From positions 930,001 to 994,000 of the forward strand of contig NZ_CP016447.1 in assembly GCF_001714725.1 (NCBI RefSeq): a stretch of 64,000 bases of DNA. The letters are read 5' to 3'. Below, one piece after another: positions 42,800 to 51,399 of the stretch. How positions within the stretch are numbered: position 1 is the first letter of the stretch; the number at the start of each line of letters is the position of its first letter. The position numbers and the translations under genes are program-made. The stretch comes from Acidovorax sp. RAC01. GTDB lineage: Bacteria; Pseudomonadota; Gammaproteobacteria; Burkholderiales; Burkholderiaceae_C. The notes beneath the pieces were generated by a model. It was given only the letters and a program-made list of their open reading frames with translations. It was not told where the DNA came from and ran no database searches.

Positions 42800-43569
42800 C
42801 TGATTCTCGCAATCATCACTTCATACCCCAAGGCTACTTGCGCGGCTTCGGCTCGAAGCGCGGCAAGCACCACATGGTGATAGTCCACGATCTCAATGAC
42901 AAAAAAACTTACGAAACTAACACGCGCAACGTCTGCGCTCAGCGCGATTTCATGCGATTCGAATTCAACGATCGCGCGCCTGACTGGCTTGAGACCGAAT
43001 TTGGAAAACTCGAATCGAGGTCAGTAACGGCAATACGCGAAGTGGTGTCTTCAGGGATATTTGACGGCGAAAACAAGGACTACATACTCAACCTGATGGC
43101 ACTGCTCGCAGTGCGCTCGCCCGAGCAACGGGAAAACATGCGGGAATTTCAAGCGCGCGTGGCGCAGCGCATGATGGACTTGGTGCTCTCGAAGAAAGAG
43201 CACTGGGAATCTCAAATGGAGGAGATGAAAGAAAAAACTGGCAAGTCATCTCTAGTGACGTACGAGGAAGCAAAAAACTTCCACATGCGAGGCGAATACA
43301 AAATCGAGGTCGCACGCGAACGCCATATTCAAACGGAGATCGGTCTGCATCACACAGTGTTGCAATTGCTTGGCCAGCGGAAGTGGACCTTGTACATCGT
43401 GTCCGGAGACTATGGCGAATTTATCACTACAAATCGACCTGTCGTTATCGCTTACATCAATCCCGAAAGCGTGCCATTGCTCCTGCGACACAGCCCAGGC
43501 TTTGGCCTCAAAAACACTGAAATCTATTTTCCACTGACAAGTCGCGCGCTCCTGATAGGTCGTTGGACT
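42796..43569 (+). pseudogene. DUF4238 gene, 5' part, interrupted by insertion sequence
   Basis: The first 258 codons of a DUF4238 protein: [20 protein letters not shown] is the family's diagnostic start (conserved HHF-P), followed by a mixed helical region and FITTNRPVV. The frame ends at an IS3-family element: codon ACT (43567-43569) is followed by a TGA supplied by the IS end. Joining to 46053 restores a 341-aa protein. Base composition is visibly less G+C-rich than the neighbours, suggesting acquired DNA. It starts on the last bases of the AraC gene (ATGA). DUF4238 has no established function. Confidence 0.9.
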
Positions 43570-43640
43570 TGACCTGCCCCCTTCCAGCCGTACCAGTCTG
43601 AAGTTAGTGAAGTCCGTCAACCACCAGGAGAATGACGGAC

Positions 43641-43907
43641 ATGAAGAAGAGCAGATTCAGCGAGGAACAGATCATCGGGTTCCTTAGGCAGGCCGAAGCA
43701 GGCATGCCGATCAAGGAGCTGTGCCGCAACGGCGGCTTCAGCGATGCGACGTTCTATAAGTGGCGCGCCAAGTTCGGCGGTATGCAGGTCTCGGAGGCCC
43801 AGCGCCTGCGTGAGCTCGAATCCGAGAACGCCAAACTCAAGCGGCTGCTGGCCGAGGCCCACCTCGACATGCACGCGCTCAAGAGCGTTCTTGGGGTAAA
43901 GCGCTAG
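43641..43907 (+). CDS. IS3-family transposase OrfA (outer element)
   Basis: An 88-aa HTH protein beginning MKKSRFSEEQIIGFLRQAEA and containing ELCRNGGFSDATFYKWRAKF, then a leucine-zipper-like stretch (LRELESENAKLKRLLAEAHL), typical of IS407-group OrfA. AGGAG lies 10 bases before the ATG at 43641; the ATG at 43632 is too close to it. OrfB lies in the -1 frame, so the active transposase would be an OrfAB fusion made by -1 ribosomal frameshifting near the end of orfA. Confidence 0.92.
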   Translation: MKKSRFSEEQIIGFLRQAEAGMPIKELCRNGGFSDATFYKWRAKFGGMQVSEAQRLRELESENAKLKRLLAEAHLDMHALKSVLGVKR

Positions 43908-44089
43908 CCCCACAGGCCAGGCGCGAGGCGATCCGGATCATGGTCAGCGAGCACCATTTGTCTGAACGCCGCGCGTGCCGTCTTGTGGGGCTCTCCCGCG
44001 ACAGCTACCGACATCCACCAACGGCCGACCAGGCCACGCTGGATCTGCACGAGAAGATCGTGGAGATCGCGCATGTGCGTCGGCGCTTT
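43901..44089 (+). pseudogene. Transposase OrfB 5' fragment (outer element)
   Basis: In the -1 frame relative to orfA it reads around PQARREAIRIMVSEHHLSER and RACRLVGLSRDSYRH, the usual OrfB N-terminus, and breaks after HVRRRF at the inner IS. The codon TTT at 44087-44089 continues directly with GGC at 45310 once the inner element and one CTTT copy are removed. Confidence 0.88.
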
Positions 44090-44117
44090 TGTATTGACCC
44101 AGCGGTTTCTGCGCAGG

Positions 44118-44939
44118 TCAGGCTGCTAAAGCATAAGCCTCAGCGGGGGTCTTCATGGCCAGCGCCTGGTGTGGGCGCCGGTGGTTGTAAAAGCTGATCC
44201 AGTCTGCGATCACGCGACTGGCGTGCTGCAGGGTTTCAAATCGGTGGCGGTGAACGCACTGCTCTTTGAGCGTTCTGATCACGCGCTCGACCATGCCGTT
44301 CTGCTCGGGGCTGTACGGGGTGATGAACTCCTGCTGTAGCCCGTAGCTTTTGACCAGTGCCGTGTAGCTGCGGCTGGTGAACACCAAACCGTTATCCGAT
44401 CTCAACAGGAACGGTTGCTTGACCTTACCCAAGCAACCGTACCGGGCGATCAAGGCTTGCTCCAACGCGGCCTCGGCCGTCTTGGAGCGGCCGCTGCGGC
44501 TGAGGTGCCAACCCAGTAATTCGCGGCTGTAGCAGTCGATTACCAGGGCCAGCGAAGCCCAGCCATCACGCCCTGCCCATACACGGCACAGGTCTGTGGC
44601 CCAGCGTTCATCCGGCGCCTTGGCAACGGATGGCAGAGCCTGAATGCGAGGCCTGAAGCCCACAGGTCGTTTGCGAACCTGCCAGCCCTTGAGCTGAAAG
44701 ATGCGCTGCACGGTGTTCTTGTTGAATCCCAGCAGATGCGCCACCGTCCGATACCCGAACGATGGGTTCGCCTCGATCATGGCCTTGATCGGCTTGACCA
44801 GATGATCCTGCACCTTCGGCGCAGTTTTGACGCTGCGGTAATACACCGTGCGCCGCGGCATCTCGAACCACTGACACAGCTTGACCAGGCTGACTTTGAC
44901 TCCGTCTTGTGCCAATCCCTGCTGAAGGCTGAGGATCAT
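44118..44939 (-). CDS. IS3-family transposase OrfB, DDE integrase (inner element)
   Basis: A 273-aa catalytic subunit with an HTH_21-type segment (GYRTVAHLLGFNKNTVQRIF) and an rve integrase core carrying the DDE triad: RWATDLCRVW (first Asp), LRSDNGLVFTSRSY (second Asp) and NGMVERVIRTLKEQC (Glu). It ends HRRPHQALAMKTPAEAY, as is usual. Its ATG overlaps the orfA stop as ATGA, so it is made by translational coupling rather than by the frameshift typical of many IS3 elements. It appears complete. Confidence 0.94.
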   Translation of the reverse strand: MILSLQQGLAQDGVKVSLVKLCQWFEMPRRTVYYRSVKTAPKVQDHLVKPIKAMIEANPSFGYRTVAHLLGFNKNTVQRIFQLKGWQVRKRPVGFRPRIQALPSVAKAPDERWATDLCRVWAGRDGWASLALVIDCYSRELLGWHLSRSGRSKTAEAALEQALIARYGCLGKVKQPFLLRSDNGLVFTSRSYTALVKSYGLQQEFITPYSPEQNGMVERVIRTLKEQCVHRHRFETLQHASRVIADWISFYNHRRPHQALAMKTPAEAYALAA

Positions 44940-45253
44940 TTCTCGTCCTCGTTGCCCAGCAGGGAAGCCAGCTTTTTTCTGGCACGCAGCTCCAGCATGG
45001 CTTCGCCGTAGGCCTGCTGCAAGTCACTGAGCTGGCGCTCGTACTGCTCTTTGACTTCCAGGGGCTTGGTTCGCAGAGCGTTCTCCATGCCCTTCTTGCC
45101 ATCGTCGACCCACTGCTCTACCTCAGAAGGGTTGAGGTCATAGGTCCGGCTGGCTTCCGACACGGTCGTCTTGCCTTGAATGATGTCCAGAACCAGGGCC
45201 GTCTTACGCTTGGCCGTCCAGCGCTTGATGTCGTCTTCCATCAGGGTGCTCAT
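44936..45253 (-). CDS. IS3-family transposase OrfA (inner element)
   Basis: A 105-aa DNA-binding subunit: MSTLMEDDIKRWTAKRKTAL, then VLDIIQGKTTVSEASRTYDL as the HTH, and a helical tail (QYERQLSDLQQAYGEAMLEL). It resembles the DUF1153-like OrfA proteins of some IS3 elements. The ATG at 45253-45251 was chosen over a start 8 codons upstream near the IS end. It is followed by orfB in a coupled arrangement. Confidence 0.9.
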   Translation of the reverse strand: MSTLMEDDIKRWTAKRKTALVLDIIQGKTTVSEASRTYDLNPSEVEQWVDDGKKGMENALRTKPLEVKEQYERQLSDLQQAYGEAMLELRARKKLASLLGNEDEK

Positions 45254-45309
45254 CGTCGTTTCCTTCAACGTTAACACCTGTGCAGGAATTCACTGGGTCA
45301 ATACACTTT

Positions 45310-45996
45310 GGCTATCGGCGAATCCACGATCTGCTGCGCCCGCAGTTTCCCGGCGTCAACCACAAGCGGGTGTACCGCCTTTACCGGCAAGCCAATCTGG
45401 CTGTACGCCGGCGCAAGAAGAGCAAGCGGCCTATCAATGAGCGTGTGCCGCTGCAGCTGGCACGCACGGTCAACGAGGTGTGGAGCATGGATTTCGTGAG
45501 CGACAGCCTCTCGGGTGGGCGGCGCCTGAAGTACCTCACGGTCGCTGACGACTTCAGCCACGAGAGTGTGGACATCGTGGTGGACTTCGGCATCTCGGGC
45601 CAGTACGTCACCCGCGTTCTGGACCGGGCAGCGCTGTTCCGTGGGTATCCTCAGGCGGTGCGAACCGACAACGGCCCGGAGTTCACAAGCAGGGCATTCA
45701 TGGCCTGGGCGCAAGCGCATGGAATTCGCCACATCCTGATCCAGCCGGGGCGCCCGATGCAGAACGGCTACATCGAGAGCTTCAATGGCAAGTTCCGCGA
45801 TGAGCATCTCAACGAGTGCTGGTTCCAAACCTTGCATCAGGCCAGGATGGCGGTGGCGGTCTGGCGCACGGACTACAACGAAGTCAGGCCGCACAGCAGC
45901 TTAGGGCGCATGCCACCGGCTCGTTTCGCCCAGCTGCATCGCCAGCGCGCTGGCGATGCAGCTCAACACCCTTCAACTCAAAAACAAATCGATTAA
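45310..45996 (+). pseudogene. Transposase OrfB 3' fragment (outer element)
   Basis: It continues the 43901-44089 fragment as GYRRIHDLLRPQFPGVNHKR and holds the full integrase core: VWSMDFVSDSLSGGRR (Asp), VRTDNGPEFTSRAF (Asp) and NGYIESFNGKFRDEHLNE (Glu), then VRPHSSLGRMPPARFA. Only the insertion breaks it; no other damage is seen, which makes the inner insertion look recent. Confidence 0.92.
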
Positions 45997-46052
45997 CCTT
46001 GAACCCGGACTTCCACTTTTGATTGGTACGGCTGCAGGGGGCAGGTCAGACT

Positions 46053-46304
46053 GGAAATGAGGCGACAGTCAACCCAGCAAATCAGCCGTTCATAGGGGTG
46101 ATGAACAACCAAATGATTCAGCACTCGTATGGGCTGGCTATTTCTTCGTGCCGCACAGTGCTCTACCACGACCCCCTACTTCGCCTTAGATACGATGACC
46201 AATTGATCAACAGATTCACAACTCCCCCAAGTGCGGAAGAGATAGCACAATTCAAAGCCAGTCACGGAATCGCAGACATTTCGGAAGCTAGTCAGGCAGA
46301 TTGA
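46053..46304 (+). pseudogene. DUF4238 gene, 3' part
   Basis: The last 83 codons and stop of the interrupted DUF4238 gene. Spliced to codon 258 (ACT at 43567-43569) it reads RWT-GNEATVNPANQPF..., continues through NNQMIQHSYGLAISSCRTVL and ends HGIADISEASQAD. No frameshift or stop is present after excision of the IS and one GACT copy, so the loss of function is due to the insertion alone. Confidence 0.9.
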
Positions 46305-46383
46305 TCGAACGCCAGCTAGAACCATAAGTTGCTTGCCTACTGATCACGCTGAAACTAGACAACGACGTCACTCCGGTGCCCCC

Positions 46384-47052
46384 ATGCTCCACCTCCACCA
46401 CTGCATCAGCGCCCGCTCCTTCCGCCCCCTGTGGATGCTCGAAGAGCTGCAGCTCCCCTACCAGCTCCACATGCTGCCCTTCCCACCGCGCGCCAAGGCC
46501 CGGTGGTTTCTGGACGAAAACCCGCTGGGCACGGTGCCGCTGCTGGTGCAGGGCGATGTGCACATGACCGAATCGGCGGCCATCTGCCAGTACCTGGCCG
46601 CCACGCACCCCGATGCGGGGCTGGATGTGGCGCCCACGCACCCGGCGTATGGCGCATACCTGAACTGGCTGCACATGAGCGATGCCACGCTGACCTTTCC
46701 GCAGACGCTGGTGCTGCGCTATGGCCGCTTTGAGCCGGCAGAGCGGCAGCAGCCGCAGGTGGTGGCGGATTACAGCCGCTGGTTTCTGGCACGGTTGCGG
46801 GCGGTGGAGACCGCGCTGCAGCGGGGCGAGCACCTGTGCGCGGGCCGATTCACGGCGGCGGATGTGGCGGTGGGTTATGCGCTGCTGCTGGCGCAGCACC
46901 TCACGCTCAACGAACAGTTCGGCCCGGCCACGCAGGCCTACTGGCAGCGGCTGCAGCAGCGGCCCGGCTACCAGCGGGCGATGGCGGCGCAGTTGCAGGC
47001 GGCAGAAGAGCAGGGTGTGCCGGACACCCCGGCGCCTGATGTGCGGCCCTGA
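46384..47052 (+). CDS. Glutathione S-transferase family protein
   Basis: A 222-aa GST: N-terminal thioredoxin-like domain (MLHLHHCISARSFRPLWMLE, NPLGTVPLLVQGDVHMTESA with the Glu-Ser-Ala glutathione site) and a helical C-terminal domain (LCAGRFTAADVAVGYALLLA, the conserved ADV N-capping motif). It catalyses glutathione conjugation or isomerisation; substrate unknown. The ATG at 46384 was chosen because the fold begins there, 17 codons after the frame opens. It follows the DUF4238/IS region and is convergent with a patatin gene. Confidence 0.93.
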   Translation: MLHLHHCISARSFRPLWMLEELQLPYQLHMLPFPPRAKARWFLDENPLGTVPLLVQGDVHMTESAAICQYLAATHPDAGLDVAPTHPAYGAYLNWLHMSDATLTFPQTLVLRYGRFEPAERQQPQVVADYSRWFLARLRAVETALQRGEHLCAGRFTAADVAVGYALLLAQHLTLNEQFGPATQAYWQRLQQRPGYQRAMAAQLQAAEEQGVPDTPAPDVRP

Positions 47053-47115
47053 GTGGCAGGCGCGCGTGGTGCATGCGGCGTTTTCACGCCCGCTCTCGGG
47101 TTGCCATTCCCCACA

Positions 47116-47175
47116 CCGTTCGGGCTGAGCCTGTCGAAGCCTTGCGCTGCGCTTCGACAGGCTCAGCGTGAACGG
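47116..47175. repeat. REP-like inverted repeat between convergent genes
   Basis: CCGTTCGGGCTGAGCCTGTC then GAAGC, a 10-base loop, and GCTTCGACAGGCTCAGCGTG then AACGG: a 60-base near-perfect palindrome with about 25-bp arms. It lies between the GST and patatin stops and can act as terminator for both. A copy of the same length is translated inside the UvrA paralog (18834-18893). Confidence 0.88.
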
Positions 47176-47241
47176 TTTTGGGTGAAAGGGCTGACCCTTG
47201 CCCTGCCTGGCGCGAACACCCGTTCAGCACCACACCCCCCA

Positions 47242-48672
47242 TCAGTCCCTGGCCTGCAACCCAGCCGCCGGCGCAGGCCGTTGCTCCAGCGACTGCAGCA
47301 GCGCCCGAAATTCCGGGGCATTGCGCAGCACGCTGCCCCCGGCGGCGATCAGGTCGGTGACCTCATCCTGGGTGATGGAGAACGCCGTGGGCACCTGCAG
47401 CAGGCGGCGGCGGGCGACGTCGTCCGGCGCATCCCGCAGGTTGACCGGGATGACGTGAATCTCGGCATCGGGTGCAAACGCATCGGTGCCGGTGGCGCCG
47501 CCGGAGGCCAGCGCCTCGCGCCACTGGCGGGTGATGTCGCGCAGAAACTCCTGCGTTTCGCGTGTGGCACGGGCGCCGGTGCCGAACAGCAGCGCGTCCA
47601 CCACCTGGGCCATGTTGGGCACGCGGTCGCTCATCTCGATCTTTTCCGACGGGTCGCGCTCAGCATTCACGGTGATGAGCACCAGCTTGCGGATGGTGGC
47701 GGGCGGGATGCCAACCTCGCTGAAGGTCTGGCGCAGGCCGCCGCCGGCCAGCGCGCGGTCCAGCAGGCGCTGCACACCCAGGTTGTCGGCCAGGCCGCCA
47801 TCCACCAGGTGGATGTAGGGCTTGCTCTTGGCGTCGGTATAGCTCAGCTCGTGGGCGCGGTACAGGCGGGCACGGTAGTCGGCCGGTGCGCCTGCCGCAG
47901 CAGCAGAGGCGCGCGGCGGCAGCTGGCGGGGCGGGCAGCGGTCGGCGTAGTTGCGCAGCGTCATGGGGCTGAGCAGCAGGGGCACGGCCGATGAAGACGC
48001 CACCGCAAATGACAGCGGCACGCTGCGCAGGTCCGAGCAGATCAGCGCGAACTGCTCCCAGGTGAACTCAAAGCCCGCGCCCAGCGACATGTCGGTGGCG
48101 GTGATGAACAGCTGCGGGTGGCGCGGGCGCCGCGCCACGTCGCCAAAGGTCATGCCCTTGTAGAGGTCGTCCAGCCGCCGCGCCAGCAGGTGCGAGCGGC
48201 CCAGCCAGGGCGAGGTCAGGTCTGCCAGGTTGCCGGGGCGCAGGGCCTGGGTGATCAGACTGTTCTGGAAGTTATCGCGCAGAAACTCCTGCTCAAACCG
48301 GGGCAGGCCATTGATGCCGTGCGCCGCCAGGTAGGCCGCCACGATGCTGCCGCCCGAGACGCCGCTGACCACATCGGTGGCATCCAGCAGCGTGGTCTCG
48401 GCGCCGTTCCAGTGGTAGCGCGTTTCCTGCATGGCGGTCAGCACGCCAAAGCCGAAGGCGGCCGCCCGCGCACCACCGCCCGACAGCGTGATGGCCACCA
48501 GCATGGTCGGGTCGCGCTCGGTCTTGCGCACGGGCAGGTTCTGATCTTCAGGCGGCAGGGGCTCGTTGATCCACGGCTTGCCAGATGCGCAGCCCGCCAG
48601 CATGGCCGCTGCCAGCACCAGTGCCAGCGCGGCCACCATTCTTGGAAACCGGTCCAAGCGTGTGCGGGTCAT
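47242..48672 (-). CDS. Patatin-like phospholipase lipoprotein
   Basis: A 476-aa protein: lipoprotein signal (ALVLAAAMLAGC, lipobox LAGC) then a patatin domain with the oxyanion Gly-rich ITLSGGGARAAAFGFGVL, nucleophile elbow VVSGVSGGSIVAAYL (GxSxG Ser) and catalytic Asp in HLVDGGLADNLGVQ (DGG). Patatins hydrolyse acyl esters of phospholipids. The lipid anchor places it at the inner face of the outer membrane or in the inner membrane. It is followed 15 bases upstream on the same strand by a HAD phosphatase gene that may share the transcript. Confidence 0.93.
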   Translation of the reverse strand: MTRTRLDRFPRMVAALALVLAAAMLAGCASGKPWINEPLPPEDQNLPVRKTERDPTMLVAITLSGGGARAAAFGFGVLTAMQETRYHWNGAETTLLDATDVVSGVSGGSIVAAYLAAHGINGLPRFEQEFLRDNFQNSLITQALRPGNLADLTSPWLGRSHLLARRLDDLYKGMTFGDVARRPRHPQLFITATDMSLGAGFEFTWEQFALICSDLRSVPLSFAVASSSAVPLLLSPMTLRNYADRCPPRQLPPRASAAAAGAPADYRARLYRAHELSYTDAKSKPYIHLVDGGLADNLGVQRLLDRALAGGGLRQTFSEVGIPPATIRKLVLITVNAERDPSEKIEMSDRVPNMAQVVDALLFGTGARATRETQEFLRDITRQWREALASGGATGTDAFAPDAEIHVIPVNLRDAPDDVARRRLLQVPTAFSITQDEVTDLIAAGGSVLRNAPEFRALLQSLEQRPAPAAGLQARD

Positions 48673-48687
48673 CGCGGTGTCTCCGGT

Positions 48688-49341
48688 TCAGCAGCCCAGC
48701 AGGGCGGGCAGCTCCGCCATGCTGGCAAACACCTGGGTGGCGCCGGCCGCCACCAGGGGCCCGGCGTTGCCCAGCGGGGCATAGGCATACACGGTGGCGC
48801 CCGCGGCCACGCCGGCCATCACACCGGTCACCGTGTCTTCCACCACGGCGCAGCGCGCAGGAGGCGCCTGCAGGGCGGCAGCCGCGGCCAGGTACACATC
48901 GGGCGCGGGCTTGGTGGCGGGCATCTCGTGGCCACTGAAGATGCGGCCTTCAAAGTACGGGGCCAGCCCCACCTTGGCCAGCTGCAGCTCGACCTTGTAG
49001 CGGTCGGCCCCAGAGGCACAGGCAATGCGTCCGCCATGGTGGGCATGCACGCGCTCGATGGCGGGGTGGATGTGCTCGATGGCGGTCAGCTCATCGGCCA
49101 GGCGGGTGTTGCGCCGGTCGTAGAACTCGGCCATCCACGCGTCCGTCAGCGGGCGGCCGGTGTGGGCCTCGATGCGGGCGGCCTCCCTGCGCACCGTCTT
49201 GCCGATGAAGACCTCCATGCACTGCGCCGGGCTGATGGCCCAGCCCGCCTCGTTGAGCATGGTGCACAGCACGCCGTTGGTGATGGGTTCGCTGTCTACC
49301 AGCACGCCGTCGCAGTCAAACAGGATTGCTTCAAATTTCAT
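48688..49341 (-). CDS. HAD-superfamily phosphatase (beta-phosphoglucomutase/YcjU-like)
   Basis: A 217-aa HAD subfamily I protein: nucleophile motif FEAILFDCDGVLVDSEP, a helical cap, then ACASGADRYKVELQLAKVGL (motif II), KPAPDVYLAAAAALQ (motif III Lys) and CAVVEDTVTGVMAGVAAGAT (motif IV). It acts on a small phosphorylated metabolite, perhaps a sugar phosphate; the second Asp of DCDGV suggests phosphatase or phosphoglucomutase chemistry. The start at 49341-49339 lies on the edge of a repeat A copy, so the leader and part of the promoter are repeat-derived. Confidence 0.9.
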   Translation of the reverse strand: MKFEAILFDCDGVLVDSEPITNGVLCTMLNEAGWAISPAQCMEVFIGKTVRREAARIEAHTGRPLTDAWMAEFYDRRNTRLADELTAIEHIHPAIERVHAHHGGRIACASGADRYKVELQLAKVGLAPYFEGRIFSGHEMPATKPAPDVYLAAAAALQAPPARCAVVEDTVTGVMAGVAAGATVYAYAPLGNAGPLVAAGATQVFASMAELPALLGC

Positions 49342-49392
49342 AGCATTAAAGTCAATTAAAACAAGCCCTGAAGGCACTTTTCATTCAAAAAA
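49332..49392 (+). repeat. Repeat A, copy 6 (start of a HAD gene)
   Basis: On the plus strand it runs ATAGCATTAAAGTCAATTAA, AACAAGCCCTGAAGGCACTT, TTCATTCAAAA. Especially close to copy 1 (shared TTAAAGTCA, CAGGCCC-like centre and TTCAAAA end). It overlaps the first codons of the minus-strand HAD gene. Confidence 0.75.
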
Positions 49393-49477
49393 TTCGCCAG
49401 AGTGCCTGCAATCCCCCTCCTGGCGGCATCCGGGCCCGTAGGCCGCGGCGGGCCTGCTGTGTCGCCGGCACCGGCGG

Positions 49478-49915
49478 TCAGGCCATCTGGTCGCCATCCA
49501 CATAGAGCCACTGGTCCGCTTCGCGCACGAACCGGCTGCGCTCATGCAGGCGCACTGCACGGCCGCCCACGCGGTAGCGGGCCACAAACTCCACTTCGGC
49601 GCGGTCGACGCCAGTGGGGCAGTGGCTGCGCACCGTGAGGCCCAGCCACCGGGCCCCGGGCTCAAAGTCGAGCATGGCCGGGCGGGTGCTGGGGTGCCAG
49701 GTGGCCTGCAGGTAGTCTGCACGCTGCAGCACAAAGGCGGTGTAGCGCGATCGCATCAGGCTTTCGGCGTCGGGCGCGCCCGGCGCTGCGGCACTGTCGA
49801 CATAGCGGCCGCAACAGTCGCTATAGGCCAGGAGCCGGGCACGGCTGCCACTGCCGTGGAGGCGGCCGCAGGGGCACGGTTGTGCCGCAGTGGCGTTGGC
49901 GGGGCTGGTGGGCAT
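49478..49915 (-). CDS. YchJ-family protein (SEC-C-like Cys motif)
   Basis: A 145-aa protein of the YchJ/UPF0225 family: N-terminal Cys motif [14 protein letters not shown] with a second pair SDCCGRYVD (a Zn site like SEC-C), then the NTF2-like YchJ core with [20 protein letters not shown] and [20 protein letters not shown], ending [13 protein letters not shown]. Function unknown; probably a soluble metal-binding protein. The gene stands between the HAD and DUF4197 genes on the same strand without tight spacing. Confidence 0.93.
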   Translation of the reverse strand: MPTSPANATAAQPCPCGRLHGSGSRARLLAYSDCCGRYVDSAAAPGAPDAESLMRSRYTAFVLQRADYLQATWHPSTRPAMLDFEPGARWLGLTVRSHCPTGVDRAEVEFVARYRVGGRAVRLHERSRFVREADQWLYVDGDQMA

Positions 49916-49968
49916 GGGGGATGGGCGGGCAATGCAGGGGATGATGTGGCGGCGAGCGGAGCGCAGGG

Positions 49969-50667
49969 TCAGCGCAGCGTCCCAAACACCTTGCGCACGA
50001 TGGCGCTGCCAGCACCGGCAGGGTCCTGGCGGATACGGCGCTCTTCCTCGCCGATCATGAAATACAGGCCGTCCAGCGTCTTGCCGGTGACGTACTGGGC
50101 CAGGTTGGCCTCTTCCGGCTTGAGCAGGCCAAAACCCGCAGCCTTGCCCGCCACGGCGTTGTACTTTTGGGTGAGGCCCACTTTCTCGGTCGCCTGGTTC
50201 ACCACGGGCAGAAAGCGCTCGCCCAGCGGCAGACGCGTCTTCTCGGCAAAGAACGCCGTCACCGACGTGTTGCCGCCCATGAGGATGTTCTTGGCGTCGG
50301 TCACGGTCATGTTCTGCACGGCCTTGACCAAGAGGTCCTTGCCCATGGGCACGGCTTCTTCGGCGGCGCGGTTCATGGCTGTGACGAGCTCATCCACCCG
50401 CCGTCCCTGCCCCATCGATTTGAGTACCTTGGCCGCATCCTGCAGGTAGCCGGGCAGGCCGATGCGCACCTGCGAGTTGCCCAGGAAGCCGTCGGTACGG
50501 CCCAGCAGCGCCACTGCCGCCTCTGCGCCCTGACCCAGCGCCGCCTTCACGCCGCTGGACGCATCGGCATGGGAGAGATCGCCCAGCGACAGGGCCCAGG
50601 CGTGCTGCGCGGTGGCGCACAGCAGCGCCCCCGCAAGGCTGGTGTGGAGGAACTGGCGGCGTTGCAT
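49969..50667 (-). CDS. DUF4197 periplasmic protein with Tat-like signal
   Basis: A 232-aa exported protein. The leader [20 protein letters not shown] then QHAWA has a twin-arginine motif (RRQFLHTS) and probable cleavage after AWA. The mature part matches DUF4197: [63 protein letters not shown]4197 proteins are helical and of unknown role. The start at 50667-50665 was chosen because it begins the signal. It is divergent from the DUF421 gene. Confidence 0.92.
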   Translation of the reverse strand: MQRRQFLHTSLAGALLCATAQHAWALSLGDLSHADASSGVKAALGQGAEAAVALLGRTDGFLGNSQVRIGLPGYLQDAAKVLKSMGQGRRVDELVTAMNRAAEEAVPMGKDLLVKAVQNMTVTDAKNILMGGNTSVTAFFAEKTRLPLGERFLPVVNQATEKVGLTQKYNAVAGKAAGFGLLKPEEANLAQYVTGKTLDGLYFMIGEEERRIRQDPAGAGSAIVRKVFGTLR

Positions 50668-50841
50668 GGTGCGGTACTTTCGGTGATGGCGGCAGATGAT
50701 GCCCGCTGGGCGGCCCCTGCCATGAGGGCGCACGGTGCCGGGACAAGGGAGGAAATTGCCCCGGATTCTCGCTCAGCGCATCAGGGGCAGGCCGCGGGCC
50801 GTAGACTGTCCCGACCCCAGCATCCAACAAGGAACCTTGCA

Positions 50842-51321
50842 ATGTGGCAAATGAGTGTGCCGTGGTGGGAGTTTGTGCTGCGCGGCGTGGTGGTGTACCT
50901 GTTTTTGCTGGCGTTCATGCGCCTGTCGGGCAAGCGGCAGACGGGGCAATACGAGCCGTTTGACCTGATCCTGCTGCTGATCCTGTCAAACGCGGTCCAG
51001 AACTCGATGAACGCTGGCGACAACTCGCTGCTGGGCGGGCTGGTCTCGGCCAGCACGCTGATGCTGCTGCATGTGGCGCTGACGCGGCTGGCATTCCACT
51101 TTCCGCGCGTCGGGCGCTGGGTGGACGGCAAGGCCCAGGTGCTGATCCACCAGGGCACGCTGAACCAGGCGGTGATGCGCAGGGAGTTGCTGACCCGCGA
51201 GGACGTCGAGGCGGCACTGCGCGCTGGCGGCTGCCTGCACGCGCACGAGGTGGAACGCGCCACCATCGAGACCAACGGGCAGATCACCGTCGTGCTGCGC
51301 CGCCGTGGCGCGGATGGCTGA
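50842..51321 (+). CDS. DUF421 (YetF/YcaP-like) membrane protein
   Basis: A 159-aa inner-membrane protein with three N-terminal helices (VLRGVVVYLFLLAFMRLSGK, YEPFDLILLLILSNAVQNSM, GLVSASTLMLLHVALTRLAF) and a C-terminal cytoplasmic DUF421 domain (GKAQVLIHQGTLNQAVMRRE, LLTREDVEAALRAGG). RLSGKRQTGQ and LSNAVQ are hallmark residues. Function unresolved; some homologues affect spore or envelope properties. CAAGGAACC lies before the start. Confidence 0.92.
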   Translation: MWQMSVPWWEFVLRGVVVYLFLLAFMRLSGKRQTGQYEPFDLILLLILSNAVQNSMNAGDNSLLGGLVSASTLMLLHVALTRLAFHFPRVGRWVDGKAQVLIHQGTLNQAVMRRELLTREDVEAALRAGGCLHAHEVERATIETNGQITVVLRRRGADG

Positions 51322-51399
51322 CCCACCCTGCACCCACAGCAAAATTCCCTGACTTCCCTCTCCCCACAACACCCGCGATCTGAACACCCGCGACCTGAC

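Larger units (their letters stand above)
44090..45305. mobile_element. Inner IS3-family insertion sequence
   Basis: A 1216-bp element with ends TGTATTGACCCAG (left) and its inverted copy CTGGGTCAATACA (right, ending 45305), with weaker complementarity further in. The target duplication is CTTT (44086-44089 and 45306-45309). It encodes two overlapping genes on the minus strand, both intact, so it may still be active. It inserted into the transposase gene of the outer element and is therefore the younger of the two. Confidence 0.94.
43570..46048. mobile_element. IS3-family insertion sequence (IS407-like), itself interrupted
   Basis: Terminal inverted repeats of about 25 bp begin TGACCTGCCCCCTTCCAGCC on the left and, reversed, TGACCTGCCCCCTGCAGCCG on the right. 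A 4-bp target duplication GACT flanks it (43566-43569 and 46049-46052), as expected for the IS407 group. Without the inner element it is 1259 bp. It carries orfA and an orfB split by the inner IS, so it cannot move on its own now. It disrupted the DUF4238 gene. Confidence 0.93.

Noticed and set aside
46305..46383. Remnant of a further IS after the DUF4238 gene
   Set aside because: The sequence has no inverted repeat or transposase similarity; it is plain intergenic DNA.
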